Shown piece by piece: positions 1-12,004 of a DNA stretch of 64,000 nucleotides (within the stretch, counting starts at the first letter, position 1; the number at the start of each line of letters is the position of its first letter). The notes beneath the pieces are model-generated. The model had not been told where the DNA came from and made no database searches. It worked only from the letters and a program-made list of their open reading frames with translations. The stretch is from Fragum whitleyi (taxonomy: Eukaryota > Mollusca > Bivalvia > Cardiida > Cardiidae). The translations under genes were made by a program, and so were the position numbers. The DNA lies in contig OX411549.1 in NCBI GenBank assembly GCA_948146395.1, forward strand, positions 26,786,655 through 26,850,654, written 5' to 3'.

Positions 1-714
1 GACAAGTCAGGCATGGAAAATTCACACCCCTGAATAATAAAACGATTTAAAACACACAATTATTTATTTTCACATGATATATTTATAGAACAGATGACAA
101 TATCAACATTTTTACCAGACAACAAAATACTATAATAGTTCAATAAACGTGGTTAGCTTTTTTGTTGTAGAAACACATGATGAGAACATTAAGACTTTGC
201 TTATAACGAGCATAGTCTTAGTTCTTCCGCCATATTTTTTTTCAGATTACATTGCCACAATAGGACAGAAGATGGTGTTGCATTCATTGATAAAAAGGAC
301 ACTAGTATAGGCAATAGTTTCTTTTTTCAAAAGTGACATTGAAAGATTTGTTTTAGATTTCAACAAATTCACCTCATGTACGTTTTAAATTGATCTAATT
401 GGACGTTCTTTAATTTTTAAGATTTTTAAACTTTTTTTTTTAAGAACAGAAAAAAATCATACTTATTATCGTTAAGACTAGAAACAGTTCTACTGTATTT
501 CTGTACAAACTTATTTTTGCGGTCTTAATTTATTGAAGATGTAAGTTTTATACTTAATCTATTTTTGAACAAAATAATTATACTTAATTTTTCACAAACT
601 TAAGTTTATGATCTTAATTTTTTAGACTAGAAAATTTCAAACTCATTTCTTTTTACAAACTTTATATGACGTTATCATTTATTATCATTATTATTTCTTT
701 TTTACTAGAATATT
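1..714 (+). repeat. Left arm of the foldback
   Basis: This arm pairs with 1879-2591 and is very AT-rich. Its inner part (about 540-714) holds degenerate subrepeats of the type ACTTAAGTTTATGATCTTAA and ACTAGAAAATTTC. Pairing stops just after ACTAGAATATT near 704-714. Confidence 0.88.
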
Positions 715-1104
715 TAATGTTAAATAAAGGGATGTATAGTCCGTTTGACTTCTATATGGACCAGCATTTCGCCGAAAATCTCAGAAATTAATTAATGAAA
801 CGCATATTTTTCTTGCCATATCATTTTTTCCAGCATGTTAACTGGAAAGCATTATATCAGATACTTGATCTTACAAAGCTCTCACTAATATTTCAGTTGA
901 ATTACTTTAGAATGATGTATCTATTTTAACTACCCTTGTCATATTGTCATGTAAATATAAGAAGTACAAAATGATTAACTACATATCTAAATGCAAGTTT
1001 AAATGGCTTATTTTAATTATTGTTAATTTTGAGATGTTTTGAAAGTCAATGCTGATTTAGTCAAATTCTATCCTACATTAGTCATTCATAGATTTTATTT
1101 TTTT

Positions 1105-1610
1105 TGCCCATAAAAGACATATTTATTCTTCTGATTGCAGTATTTTTGTAGACTGAGAATATGTCATCCAAGGATCATTCCAGTGATATTTGGTGGTTAT
1201 CCATCAGTTAGATTCTGAGAAAATTATTTTCAAAGTATCAACTATATGTATTACATTTAGAAAAATGACCTTCGCCCATATTTCTCATCTGATCACAATA
1301 TTTTCTTGTAGACTGAAGGGTTACTCAAGGACCATTTATTTAATATTCAATTTATACCCATCTGTTAGATACTGAGAAAGGTCAGATATTACCATTTATT
1401 GAAATAAGCCACGATCATTAAATCTTCATTGGATGTAAAAAATCCTGAACAACTTTGAAAAAGGGTCACCCAAGGATGATTCCTGTGAAGTTTGGTTGGA
1501 ATTCGTCCAGTTGTTTCTAAGGAAAAGTTTTTTAAAGAAAAAAATTACGACCGGATGGACGATCGAATGCACGACAGACAAAGTTGCTCATGACAGACAC
1601 AGATTCCTTT
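1105..1610 (-). mobile_element. Core-repeat element fragment in the foldback loop
   Basis: Read on the minus strand this stretch matches the repeats at 57.1-57.9 kb and 62.9-63.6 kb. It has the words for 'TTCTCAGAATCTAACTGATG', 'GATCCTTGG(G/A)TGAC', 'AGTCTAC' and, at its far end (1440-1600), the equivalent of 'CAACCAAACTTCAC...AAAGTTGTTCA' followed by a decayed microsatellite-like GACGGACA stretch. It is a decayed copy of the core-repeat family, opposite in orientation to the copies at the right of the window. Confidence 0.75.
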
Positions 1611-1878
1611 CTATTTCAATGGGAAATCTTATGATTTGTTGCACAGCAGAAAAAACTGGCTTATCTTGTGATTATAAACGATACCTCCTCGATAATTGTA
1701 TTAACTCCTTTGCTTCTTGTCATTGCAAAAAAAACAACAAAGGAATTGGAAACAGTCGTTCAATCATTTATAACCATTAATATTACCATACTTGAATAGT
1801 TCTAAAAAATATAGTAAAACATTTTCTAGTCTAAAGAATTAAGAACGAAAAATTAAGATTGTAAAAAAAGAAAGTTTG

Positions 1879-2591
1879 AAATATTCTAGTAAAAAAGAAA
1901 TAATAATGATAATAAATGATAACGTCATATCAAGTTTGTAAAAAGAAATGAGTTTTAAATTTTCTAGTCTAAAAAATTAAGATCATAAACTTAAGTTTGT
2001 GAAAAATTAAGTATAATTATTTTGTTCAAAAATAGATTAAGTATAAAACTTACATCTTCAATAAATTAAGACCGCAAAAATAAGTTTGTACAGAAATACA
2101 GTAGAACTGTTTCTAGTCTTAACGATAATAAGTATGATTTTTTTCTGTTCTTAAAAAAAAGTTTAAAAATCTTAAAAATTAAAGAACGTCCAATTAGATC
2201 AATTTAAAACGTACATGAGGTGAATTGGTTGAAATCTAAAACAAATCTTTCAATGTCACTTTTGAAAAAAGAAACTATTGCCTATACTAGTGTCCTTTTT
2301 ATCAATGAATGCAACACCATCTTCTGTCCTATTGTGGCAATGTAATCTGAAAAAAAATATGGCGGAAGAACTAAGACTATGCTCGTTATAAGCAAAGTCT
2401 TAATGTTCTCATCATGTGTTTCTACAACAAAATAGCTAACCACGTTTATTGAACTATTATAGTATTTTGTTATCTGGTAAAAATGTTGATATTGTCATCT
2501 GTTCTATAAATATATCATGTGAAAATAAATAATTGTGTTTTTTAAATCGTTTTATTATTCAGGGGTGTGAATTTCCCATGCCTGACTTGTC
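1879..2591 (-). repeat. Right arm of the foldback
   Basis: Reverse complement of 1-714. Beyond 2591 the sequence continues TAAGACGAGC; whether this also pairs with bases left of the window is not visible. Confidence 0.88.
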
Positions 2592-2680
2592 TAAGACGAG
2601 CTTCTCTACTGGCGAACAAGTCTTTTTTAGTGGGCAACTTGTACACAGAAAACTAATTGTTTGTTTGAATGTATTTTAGT

Positions 2681-2896
2681 GCCGCATTTCACAATCTTTC
2701 AGATATATCCCGGTGGCTTGATCACTTACCAATGGATTCTTCATATTTCTTACACCAGTACTACCATTGCAACCTTCCTAGCTATCAGATACATCGATCT
2801 ACGATTATCAACTCATATGTCGAAGACAAATTGACGGACATTGTACCCTTGACCTTCTGATTTGGAGTCTAATGTGCTACCAACTACGCTATGATG
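2681..2896 (-). mobile_element. SINE-1 copy, tRNA-headed, minus strand
   Basis: The layout matches the clearer minus-strand copy at 46157-46421: a 3'-body stretch of the GCCGC-TTTCA type, 'ACCAATGGATTC', 'ACCAGTAC.ACCATTGCA', then 'GATC.ACGATTATCAAC'. The tRNA-like head lies at 2830-2896; on the minus strand it reads CATAGCGTAGTTGGTAGCA, an A-box-like word. No TSD was identified. The short frame overlapping it is not a gene. Confidence 0.75.
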
Positions 2897-3372
2897 GTAT
2901 TATTTTCAGCATAATTATTTCATGAAATGAAATGTTCATTAAAAATTATTCATTCACTTTTTTACGGACAAGTTAATTAGACATCGCACAAGCAGAAAAT
3001 CATCTGTATTTGCACACTCCTGGCTTAGAAATTTATCTTTGGTTCAATGGAAAGTTGCATTCTTAAAATGTAATATTGAAACTCACTTTTAGTAATATAT
3101 CTTCTTTAATGGAAAAGCTCCATCTTTTTGTCTATATCGGCCTATTATTATACATGGATTGTTTAGTCCACAAATCATTAACACTGCCCAATAATCCAAA
3201 CTCCTCCACTTGAATCAAAATAGCTTTTTGGCAGAAAAAAATATACAAATACAAGTTAATTCTGGTCTTAAAGTATCTCATGCCGTAACTGTAAGAATGC
3301 GGTTGCTAGTACCCCTTCCCTGTCCATCCGTCCTTTGAAATCACATTTTAAATCTCTCGTGCAAATTCAAAG
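2897..3372. other. AT-rich stretch, no feature seen
   Basis: There is no open frame with protein-like composition, no inverted repeat and no recognised repeat between the SINE and the 108-bp duplication. Confidence 0.5.
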
Positions 3373-3588
3373 GCATATGAGAGAAAAAACGCGGGGAGTA
3401 AGTTATTTATTCATATGTTAAAACTATACACAAACTCACATTCTTTGTAACGTTCCAGGCCAGGGTACTCTTTTACAAAGGCATATGAGAGAAAAAACGC
3501 GAGGAGTTAGTTATTTATTCATATGCTAAAATTTTACACAATCTCAAATTTTTTGTAATATTTCAGGCCATGATACTCTGTTACAAAG
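3373..3588. repeat. Tandem duplication, 2 x 108 bp
   Basis: Two adjacent units both start GCATATGAGAGAAAAAACGC (3373 and 3481) and both end in TACAAAG. They differ at scattered positions, so the duplication is not very recent. No coding frame is preserved. Confidence 0.85.
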
Positions 3589-4089
3589 GTTTATCTAATA
3601 GATTTCAGAATATTCGTGGGAAAACAAAATTATTGACTTCTGTCTCTGTATCATAAGCGCCATACACATAAGAGGTCATCAGCTTTGTTTTTTATGTGAA
3701 AGAATAGATAAATTTAATGTTTCTTTAGAGCTGAATTACTAAACGTAAACGTAAGTCATGTGTTGAAAAAGTGCCAGGATCTCTTTCTCCAAAGATATAT
3801 AAAAAGTATGTTCTAAAAAAAAATGGCACCTGATATTGCGAAGGGAAAAGCGAAGAACTTAAAATCCGTGTCAATTTTTCTGTTATTAATATATATTTCA
3901 CAGTCCTTAAATGTATTTTGGACAAATAACAACACCATATGGTATGACTGCTTGACTGCAGTGTGCAATTACTTTTATTGAAATATGATCTAAAATTTAG
4001 TAATATAGAGTTCCTTTAAATTTTGTTAAACTCTAAAGAGATATAAAAAGTGAAAGTGCACATTTTTAGCCATTTTTTTTTTGTTATCC

Positions 4090-4114
4090 AAAACAAAACA
4101 AAACAAAACAAAAC
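4090..4114. repeat. (AAAAC)n microsatellite
   Basis: About five uninterrupted AAAAC units follow a T-rich run. The flanks to 4865 (3589-4865) show no recognisable gene or repeat beyond scattered short frames. Confidence 0.8.
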
Positions 4115-4865
4115 TTCATTAGCCATTGTTTAACTAAGGTATTCAAATTAGTCGTAAGCATTTACTACATCGTTCGAGCCAACGTGGATCTCGTCAACGC
4201 GCTAGAATATGGGACCCTATATTACCTTATTTAAGGTATCGGATGTGTGTTTCAACAAGGTCTCTCTGTTTCTATTGGTTAAACAAACCATTTACATGTA
4301 TCAGAAAGATGTGCCCGAAAAAGGCTGGTTCGGAATTCCATAGTGGTCATAGTTCATATACAAGAACACATAAACGCCCTGGAGATGGAGTCTATCAACT
4401 GATAGGTGGACTGGTTGGGGCTCTGTCTGGAAAGTGATCTGCTACACTACATTACTATTTCTTGAAACTAAAATCTTCATCAAGTCAAAAAATGATTAGA
4501 GCACGCTTTCCCTTTGAATTTTACCAAACATTCACGCCTTAATATTTTGGAAGGCGATTTGTTTTAAAGATTTCCTTCTTTGTTTGCTCGGGCACAAACC
4601 TTATGGAACCCGGATCATTAAAGAACTCGGGTAATGTCAACATACCAAACCTCTGGGCTTTATAGTTTAGCTTGAAAAAAAATAAGGTTTTCTTTATTTT
4701 CGGCATTTCCATTGCAATGGCGAGCAGATTTTTTATCAAATGAAATACTTATCACAAATTTGGTATAGTTTAATTCAAGCAACATTTCTACAAAATATGG
4801 GCTTAATTTGCCAAGTGGTTGGTAAAAGAAGATGTCGAAATGAATTAAAGGGACGGATGACCAAT

Positions 4866-4930
4866 CATACTAGCTCACCTTTAGCATATTGTGCTCAGAT
4901 GAGCTAAAATGTGCATATTGCGTCTACAAT
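4866..4930 (+). mobile_element. Degraded 5' end of a GCTCACCTGAGC-type core-repeat element
   Basis: TAGCTCACC, then TGTGCTCAGATGAGCTA, has the same order and spacing as the starts of the elements at 58009 and 60035. No tandem core follows, so this is a truncated relic. Confidence 0.5.
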
Positions 4931-4959
4931 CGTTTATTTCTATTGTGATGCATCTATAA

Positions 4960-7900
4960 AATAATCATTAGTTAATTTTTTTATTAAGATTTATAAGCCA
5001 TTGTGGATTTTTGCGGTCATCTTTGATTGCCCCATGAAGTCAAAGTGGCATCAACCGGATTTCATATCTGGATGGCAAAATCTATTACTTTTAAGAAAAA
5101 AAAACGCATTCTATTGATGCAAATGCAATGTCATGCCTAGCTGATGTCGGACTGTAAAGGGTTATTTGTCGTGTAAAGTAGCATGGAACATATACAAACA
5201 TTGTATATGTCTATACCAATCAAGGGGACCCGACAAAATGGTAGATTTATACGGCTTACTGAATGCCTCGATTGTTTTAAGTTATCGCTTCAGAATAGGT
5301 GTAACTAAATCTACTTTGCATTTTTGTGAAAAATATAGAAAGAATAGCAAATAAACCAAGACGATGACTATTTCGAGAAAAGGAAAGAGCGATAGAGCAT
5401 CAGATACACCAGGGTTACATTTTCTACATTGTAACAGTATTTACAGCTTAATTTTTCTATTTCCTTAGAAACAATATCTACCGATTTACAACCACCTTAT
5501 TGTCAAAACAACAGCAACACTTAAAAAATCAAAACGCAAATCAACATGGAAATTTTCAATGAATTCTTAGGAATTTGATTTCATAATCACCGAACACCTG
5601 TTCTATTTTTGACTATCAAATGCAATTTTAACGAAAACGCCTATATACATTTCTAAAACAGATGTCTAAGTTCAGTTGGATCAGTCTTTTTCCAATATAT
5701 ATTTTTTTCTTTGTGGAATTTTTTTTTTCATTAAGAAGTTGATGAGAAAAAATATAAAAAAAATGCCTATAACTTTCTTTAAATATAAATATTGTTTGGA
5801 AAATATGTGAAAAGAGACCATCTGAGAAATCTTTAATTTATCATTTACAATGAGATTGATACAAATAACATAGCGGAGGTCGACTAGACGTCGCATTTCA
5901 AAATTCACATCACAAAGAGGTAGAATGATATTTATAGATTTAGGAAATTGTCTCTCGTCAAAACGTTTTGACTAGGATCAGCCTGTGCAGACTGCCAAGG
6001 CTTACAAGGGTCGTTTTTTCACACTTTGCATATGATCTCTTTTCGCATGACGAATGACAAATGTGTTAGTATCGGTGATTTTGTCATCATCTTATTAAGA
6101 TTAAGCTGCCACGCCCTTTCCTCTCTTTTTTTACTAAATTTATATTTCTAAAATTTTGAACTAAAATAAGATATATAAAAACCAGTAAAACGTTCATATT
6201 TTTTGAAAAACTTTAACTCAAACGTTGTGGCCTCTGGTAAAAAATCATTTGAAGGACCATTTCTTCACATTTTTAGTATATATTTACCAAAAAAGACACT
6301 TGAAAATTGTTTCAGCAATTTCTTCAGATTTCTAACCAGTCTGAAATTTTAATGTATGATCATGGGTTAAGCCTAAAAGAAATGTGTCTTGAAATTGAAA
6401 AAAAAAACTTCTCATCAAGTATTGATTATTTGAAATGCATGCTGTTTCCTAGTATCATCATGCAAGTGATTAGGTTTCTTTCTTACGTTGATTTTAACAA
6501 GTTGGCTGAAACAAATTCTTTTTCTTTGATTGGTAAACAAGTTCACACAACTTGGAATAGACCATCTAGATTCTATTTCTGAAAAATGCGCTAACACTCG
6601 CGGCGTATATGCGGGTCAATGAAAGAACCAATATCGATACCCGCTACGGCAATCGAACTCGATAACCTTTTTGTCAACAGAACGATGCTCTGCCTCTTAT
6701 GACCCCACACACCACAATGCAGTCACTGCACTGAAAAGTAATAATCGACTAAAGAGAGCGCGAGGTCATCATATTTTGTCGTCTAAAAATTTAAGTGCTT
6801 TCAATCGAGTGCTTTACATAATGGGCTTACTCTTGTCATGTCAAAGCTTATTTTCACATAGATAGGTAATGGCATTTCTGTTTTATTCGACTTCTTTTTG
6901 CTGTAAACTAGTTTGATGTAATAACGACATGCAAACGTTGTTTTGTTATGTATTGCATTATAAATTCTGTTGTATGTTAAAACAAGAATTTCATGGTCAC
7001 AGATATACAGCAGAATATTTGTACATCAAAATATCATCAGATATACACAATATGCGTAAGGTCAGTTGATAACGATCATTCTTTAAAAAGAATAGCCAAA
7101 CCTATCCATAATTGTCCATAAATTTAGCCGTTGATGAGTTCTTAAGATGCAGGCGTTTGTACTGACGTCGGAATTGACGGACAGACAGAGATGAAAATAT
7201 CAATAAACGTCAAGCTTCGGCGATGAATAAGAAGAATACCATCACATTGTGATAATATTTAACCCTTTTGATAGTTTTTTTTTTTTACAGTTTGTGGCTT
7301 AAAATTATTTTATAGATCAAACGACGGTCGTCTCACCAAATGCCAATTACCACAACAATCTCTTTGTTTATTTACAGTCATTTTATTTTAATGTTTACTG
7401 ATCTCACAAACATGGTCCTTTCTAAACTCATACAACAGAAACTACAAAAAAAAATACACGCGTTATTCAAGATTAAATACAAACCTTAATTTGTTTGAAG
7501 ATCTTTTGAATCCAAAGCATTCACAACGCGTATCGGTTTTCAATAACAAAATACATTTTCAATAAAGCAGAATATAAAATGTTTGCAAAAAAATTGTCTT
7601 CAATAATCATTTTCATGAATATATGTTATGCACTTCATTCAATTCAGAGCAATCTACAGTTTTGTTGTTGCTGTTGTTTCGTCTTTTTATGGGCTTATCA
7701 CAAGTCTGTCTAGATTGTTGAGCTGGATTATTGGAGAAAACGTTTTCAAGGAAAGATAGTCATATACAAATGAGATTTCTCGATTCGAGTTTATTTCAAA
7801 TATTTCATCAAAACAAAATCTTGAAAGGAAAACTTTACTTTAGTACTTCACATCAACTATATTGCAAATTGTTTATGAACATACCAATCAACAATGACAA

Positions 7901-8579
7901 TAGACGTATCAATGAACGACATCTTCAAAATGACTTCAAAAGAACACGTTTAACTATTGTTACAAGGTTGTGAAATAATCGACACATATACTTCATAGAG
8001 TCACGTAAGAACCGACTTTAAATCGAAAATATTCATGGACTGTAATTAAACATATTTCAAATAAGCTACTAAATAATATTTATTTTGTTTTTAAGTTTGA
8101 CAAAAGACAGGGTTTGGCGTTTCAACCTGAGGATATCAAAATTGATATTGAAGCAAAGGACGTTTCTAGAACATTTACTCCCCTCTACTTTAAGACCAGG
8201 TCAATATAATACTCCTTGTCCATATCCCTTGTGCGTTCAGAAAAAAAGTTTCCATAGAAAAAGTGTTACATTTCTATCAAAAATACTTTTGGGTTATACT
8301 TTCCCAATATCATGTACACAGTTATCAATAATTACAGGTATTTAATGTGTCGGGTGATGGGTTGTTAAACCGACCCTTTAACATTAAAAATATCTCACAT
8401 TTCTTTTTTCTTCCAAACAAACGTAAAGAAAAGACAATAAGGTAGCAACTTGAAATAAAAAAGAAGACCGTAATAGATCCTACTTCACTTCTATAGATTG
8501 AATCAATCTACAAATTACAATAAATCAAATTATAAAGAAAAGAGTTATCGTCATTTTGTCTTGTATAGGTTGCACGGAA
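4960..8579. other. Gene-poor AT-rich region
   Basis: Frames here are at most about 90 codons, biased to F, I, K, N and S, and show no domain. The only recognisable item is a piece at about 5970-5992 (GATCAGCCTGTGCAGACTG), the core word of short foldbacks also seen near 35.45 and 52.6 kb. I see no RNA gene, promoter cluster or long repeat in the rest. Confidence 0.45.
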
Positions 8580-8854
8580 AGCCGTGAAATCTACTTTTAA
8601 CGGTAAAATTATAGTGCTTTTCTTTCAAAATGGTTAAAACAGGTTTAAACAATTCCTAAAAATGAAATAATCTACCCTTCAAATCAAACGTATTGCTTTT
8701 CTAAGATCGTAAGGTTTACTCATTCATGTGCTTTCGAATTCGAAAAGGACGTATAACCTTCAATTTCTATTATTATGCTTTTTTCAAATATACCCGATAT
8801 ACCTATGGTAATGGACTCAACGCCTACGTCAGAGCTCCGTTTTGAAAATACACC
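8580..8854 (+). repeat. Dispersed repeat, copy 1 (inverted partner at 23591-23851)
   Basis: From GCCGTGAAATCTACTTTTAA to GTTTTGAAAATACACC this stretch aligns along its length with the reverse complement of 23591-23851. Shared anchors include CTAAGATCGTAAGGTTTACT and CGATATACCTATGGT. There is no open frame. It is probably two copies of a non-autonomous element or an old repeat in opposite orientation 15 kb apart. Confidence 0.75.
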
Positions 8855-9334
8855 TATACTGAGAGCTATCCACGAAGATGCATGATTCTATATTGTTTAC
8901 TTTTCAGTAATGCTCTGGTACAGAACAATTTTGAATTTTGCAAAGGGCAATAACTCGAAAATTACAAAACGGAGAGTTGTGTTTTTGAACTGCAATTTTC
9001 ATTGATAAGATCTTTTCACCCTTAAAGTTTCATGTTTCTAGGTTGAATACTTTTTGAGTAATGTTCCGGACAAAAACTAAGACATTATTTTTCAAAATAC
9101 GACAACTAAAAAAATGAAAAGGATAGTTATGATTTGTACAGCAATTCATCCGTATGAAGTTTATTCACGTGCACATTTTTATGCTTCTAGATTGCTTGAG
9201 TATTATGGTTACGGATAAAACAAAGAAAAAATAACAAAAGACGTTATCTTATAATGTATGAAAAAAAAAAGAATTATGGTTCTTATTCGCTGCTCTTCTC
9301 CTTAATAAGATCTATTCGCAATTACTGTTTCATG

Positions 9335-9445
9335 ACAGGAGGCTAAAAAAGCATTGAATGAAAAATACCTAGAACCCATTTTAGGTGCTCCAGTGGCTGC
9401 AATATAACCTAAAGATAGTTGAAAGTGGTTATAAAACACGTTCAA
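9335..9445 (+). mobile_element. SINE-1 3' body fragment
   Basis: The words AGGAGGCTA, AATACCTAGAACCCATT, AGGTGCTCCAGTGGCTGCAA and GTTGAAAGTGG follow the order of the 3' half of the SINE at 37894-38180. The tRNA head is missing. The rest of 8855-9754 holds nothing recognisable. Confidence 0.65.
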
Positions 9446-10230
9446 ACTAACAGAATAAAGATCAACCCAGCCGACACGTGTCAAGTCATATATCCCCTTT
9501 GGATTGAAAGGATCTCATTTGAATTTATGTTGTCGAAATGGACAAAGACCCTTCTGTCTCAACACCGAACTTCCATATAGTTTGAGGCACCATGATTTAA
9601 GACAAGTGTAATAATAATCGTGCTATAGGTATTGGCACTTTAATTAAAATTTCAGAAACCATTGATCTATCTGGATTTTTCCATGTTGTTAAAATTGATA
9701 CTATTAACGCACTTAAACTCTCTATCTAAAGTCTCTGTAATTATGAAGTTTAAATTTTGTCGTCTGCTACTATTGCATAATGGGATTGGTCATACAAAAA
9801 GGTCGCTGCCCCTAAACACAATACACTGAAGGGTTATCTTTACATCTTAACCAAGCTGTACTTGGGAGTTTTTGAAAAGTGTCGTCTGCTGCTTAGGACC
9901 GTGCATTGCAAAGTTATCTCTTCACATTTGCACAACCAGTGGTTACGATGATTTAAAAATGTCGCCTGCTACTGTCTAATAACATTATTTTTTTAAAACA
10001 AAAAGTCGTCTGCATTGACTATACGTTGAAAAAAAGAATCTATATCTTGGCCAAGCAGTAGTTTTGAAAATGACTTTCGCTGCTATCGAATAACCTTATT
10101 GTTCAAACAATAAAAAAAAAACCGTCTGCAATGACTATATGTTGAAAAGGAGGGTGTGTCCTTTTGCACAAGCAGTTGTTACGAAGCTTTAAAAATGTCG
10201 TCTTATTTTATAACAATATCTACACTTAAA

Positions 10231-10468
10231 AACAAGATGTGTTTGTGAAACACGAATGCCCCCGTAACAGCATTTTTTTTAAAGTTTGACCTTGTCAGAT
10301 GACCTTTACCTTGTCACATGACCTTGACGACCTTGACAGATGACCTTGACCATGTCACATGACCTTGACTTTGGTGAACAGCTTTGTATGTCAAATACTT
10401 TTGGAGAAAAGGCAAAGGTTTAGTTTGGTTAAGTTTTCGGACAGACAGACGGACGGACAGACGGACGG

Positions 10469-10499
<31 letters not shown>

Positions 10500-10558
10500 G
10501 ACAAACAGACGGACATGAGTAAAACAATATGCCCCCGATCTCTCGATACGGGGGCATA
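10231..10558 (+). mobile_element. Short repeat element with ATGCCCCCG termini and GACGGACA microsatellite
   Basis: The element opens AACAAGATGTGTTTGTGAAA with ATGCCCCCGT nearby, and closes with ACGGGGGCAT, so the termini are inverted relative to each other. Inside are repeats of GACCTTG(T/A)CA(C/G)ATGACC and then a microsatellite. It splits the surrounding tandem array. It resembles an abundant molluscan repeat type; family not confirmed. Confidence 0.7.
10438..10514. repeat. (GACA/GACG)n microsatellite
   Basis: A run of GGACAGACAGACGGACGGAC-type tetranucleotides lies inside the preceding element. It explains the odd TDGQTDRRTD/SVCPSVRP frames on both strands, which are not genes. Confidence 0.9.
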
Positions 10559-10984
10559 AAAAGACGTCTGCGACTAAGGATTATATGTTGAAAAATTGGG
10601 TATATTGTTTTACACAAGCTGCAGTTACGATGTTTTGAAAATGTCGTCCGCTACTATCTTATAACAATATTTGCACATAGAAAAAAAGACGTCTGCTACT
10701 AAGGACTATACGTTGAAAAGTTGGTCATGTCTTTTTACACAAGCTGTATTTACGAGTGTTTGGAGGAAAATATGAAATTACGTGTGTCCGAAAAAAAAAC
10801 GACGATATCATTTACTAACCAATAATAAGATACGCTGTTTCAACAACCATTCTTATTTGACCGCTCAATTTAAACCCGATATAGTTACCTGTACTAAATA
10901 CTACAACCCTTTTATAATTTTACCAATATTCATAGATTAAACGCATTCCTTTACCCTTTTACCTCTACTAGTTGGAAAATCGAT

Positions 10985-11230
10985 TTTATCCGCTTTTTTT
11001 GGCGCGCTTTTTGAAAATGGTGTCTAGGCAACTTATTCCATGGTAACATGACTGGAACATGGTGTAATCCCGTTGAGATTAATCCCTAAAAAATCCAAGA
11101 TGGCCGCGCTATCCTTCGTGGTCGCCATATTGAATGGCACATTCAATATGGCCGCTCGGTGGGTGACGACACTCATTCAAAATGGCCGACCTATGACGTC
11201 ATAATTTTCAAGATGGCCGCGCCATGGTCT
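10985..11230. promoter_or_regulatory. Cluster of YY1-like, CRE-like and other factor-like motifs
   Basis: AAGATGGCCGCGC occurs at about 11096 and again near 11211. Related words (GCCATATTG, CAATATGGCCGC, AAAATGGCC) lie between. A palindromic TGACGTCA core lies near 11191. Just upstream are CTAGGCAAC and CCATGGTAAC (RFX X-box-like halves) and two TAATCCC words (Otx/bicoid-like). This could be a promoter or enhancer, but no gene start is recognisable next to it, and it could equally be part of an unrecognised repeat. Confidence 0.4.
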
Positions 11231-11355
11231 TAATTTCACTACTAGCGATTTCATTTCTTACGTTTTTATTCATAATGATATTTACTACACCGGAGATAAT
11301 TCAGCTTTGATAGGACGTGTGCAGAAAGATAAGTCTTCACATGTTTGCAGTCTGG

Positions 11356-11528
11356 TACAGTTAACAACCTCGTGTAATTTACAATTGTTCAAAACCATTC
11401 CAAATCACTCGCTCAACGCTGCATTCAATCATTTTAAACTTTCACTCAACCCATTCAAAAACGCACCCATTTCATTCCAAAATCATTCAAAATCTCACCT
11501 TGTCAATTTCACGATGTTCTTAACTGTT
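11356..11528 (+). mobile_element. P1 palindromic MITE, short internally deleted copy
   Basis: It opens TACAGTTAACAACCTCGTG and closes with the inverted form, CAATTTCACGATG...TTAACTGT. It contains the heptamer-like CATTCAN/CACTCAN tract but lacks the central GGGAGGTAAT hairpin of full copies. Confidence 0.8.
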
Positions 11529-11763
11529 TTTGTTTATTCATACCTCATTGCTTCGATTTCAATGTTATATTCTTAAGTTTTTATTCAAAATGGCAATATT
11601 TTGTTATCATTTATATATAAATTATTATTATAATTATTTTAATCAGAATGCAAAATTTAATCGACATGCGGTTTTGTCAAATAAGTAGTGATTATAATCA
11701 ACTTATTAAACAAGATTCAGTCATTTGAGTGCAAACTGTATTGGAAGCTTAAAGATTGTATCA

Positions 11764-12004
11764 GGGCCCGAGGTTATAAAACTTTTCTCAGGCTCAATTC
11801 AAAATTTTCTCAAATTTCAAATTGAGATTAAAACCGTAATACTGTTTCATTACTCATTTAAAAGTATAAATATAAAAGATGATATTAATAAGTTGTTTTG
11901 AATAACAACTTATTAATATTATCTTTTATTTTCATACATTTATTTTAATTGAAAATTTGATAAAATTGAGCCTGAGTCTGAGAAAAGTTTTATAACCTTG
12001 GGTC
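11764..12004. mobile_element. P2 foldback MITE, copy 1
   Basis: The terminal inverted repeats read GGGCCCGAGGTTATAAAACT and, at the right, the complement ending ATAACCTTGGGTCC; CTCAGGCTCAATT is also inverted. The centre is a hairpin of AATAAGTTGTT and AACAACTTATT. No coding content. Confidence 0.85.

Larger units (their letters stand above)
1..2591. repeat. Large foldback (long inverted repeat) element
   Basis: Bases 1-714 and 1879-2591 are reverse complements of each other, separated by a loop of about 1.16 kb. The outer ends read GACAAGTCAGGCATGG at the left and its complement at 2576-2591. In the stretches compared by eye only about 2 mismatches per 75 bases were seen, so the arms are young or homogenised. 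The left arm touches base 1 of the window, so the true outer boundary and any target-site duplication cannot be seen. No transposase frame lies in arms or loop. It could be a foldback transposon or a local inverted duplication. Confidence 0.9.
9755..10770. repeat. Degenerate tandem array, period about 115-125 bp
   Basis: Units begin near GTCGTCTGC(T/A) at about 9759, 9881, 10005, 10122, 10564 and 10689. They carry the shared words GACTATACGTTGAAAA, TTACACAAGC(T/A)G and ACGATG.TTTGAAAATGTCG. The spacing stays near 115-125 bp once the element at 10231-10558 is subtracted, so that element inserted into a pre-existing array. There is no coding frame through the array. Confidence 0.8.

Noticed and set aside
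10359..10617. Frames with TDGQTDRR / SVCPSVRP repeats
   Set aside because: Products of the GACGGACA microsatellite inside a repeat element.
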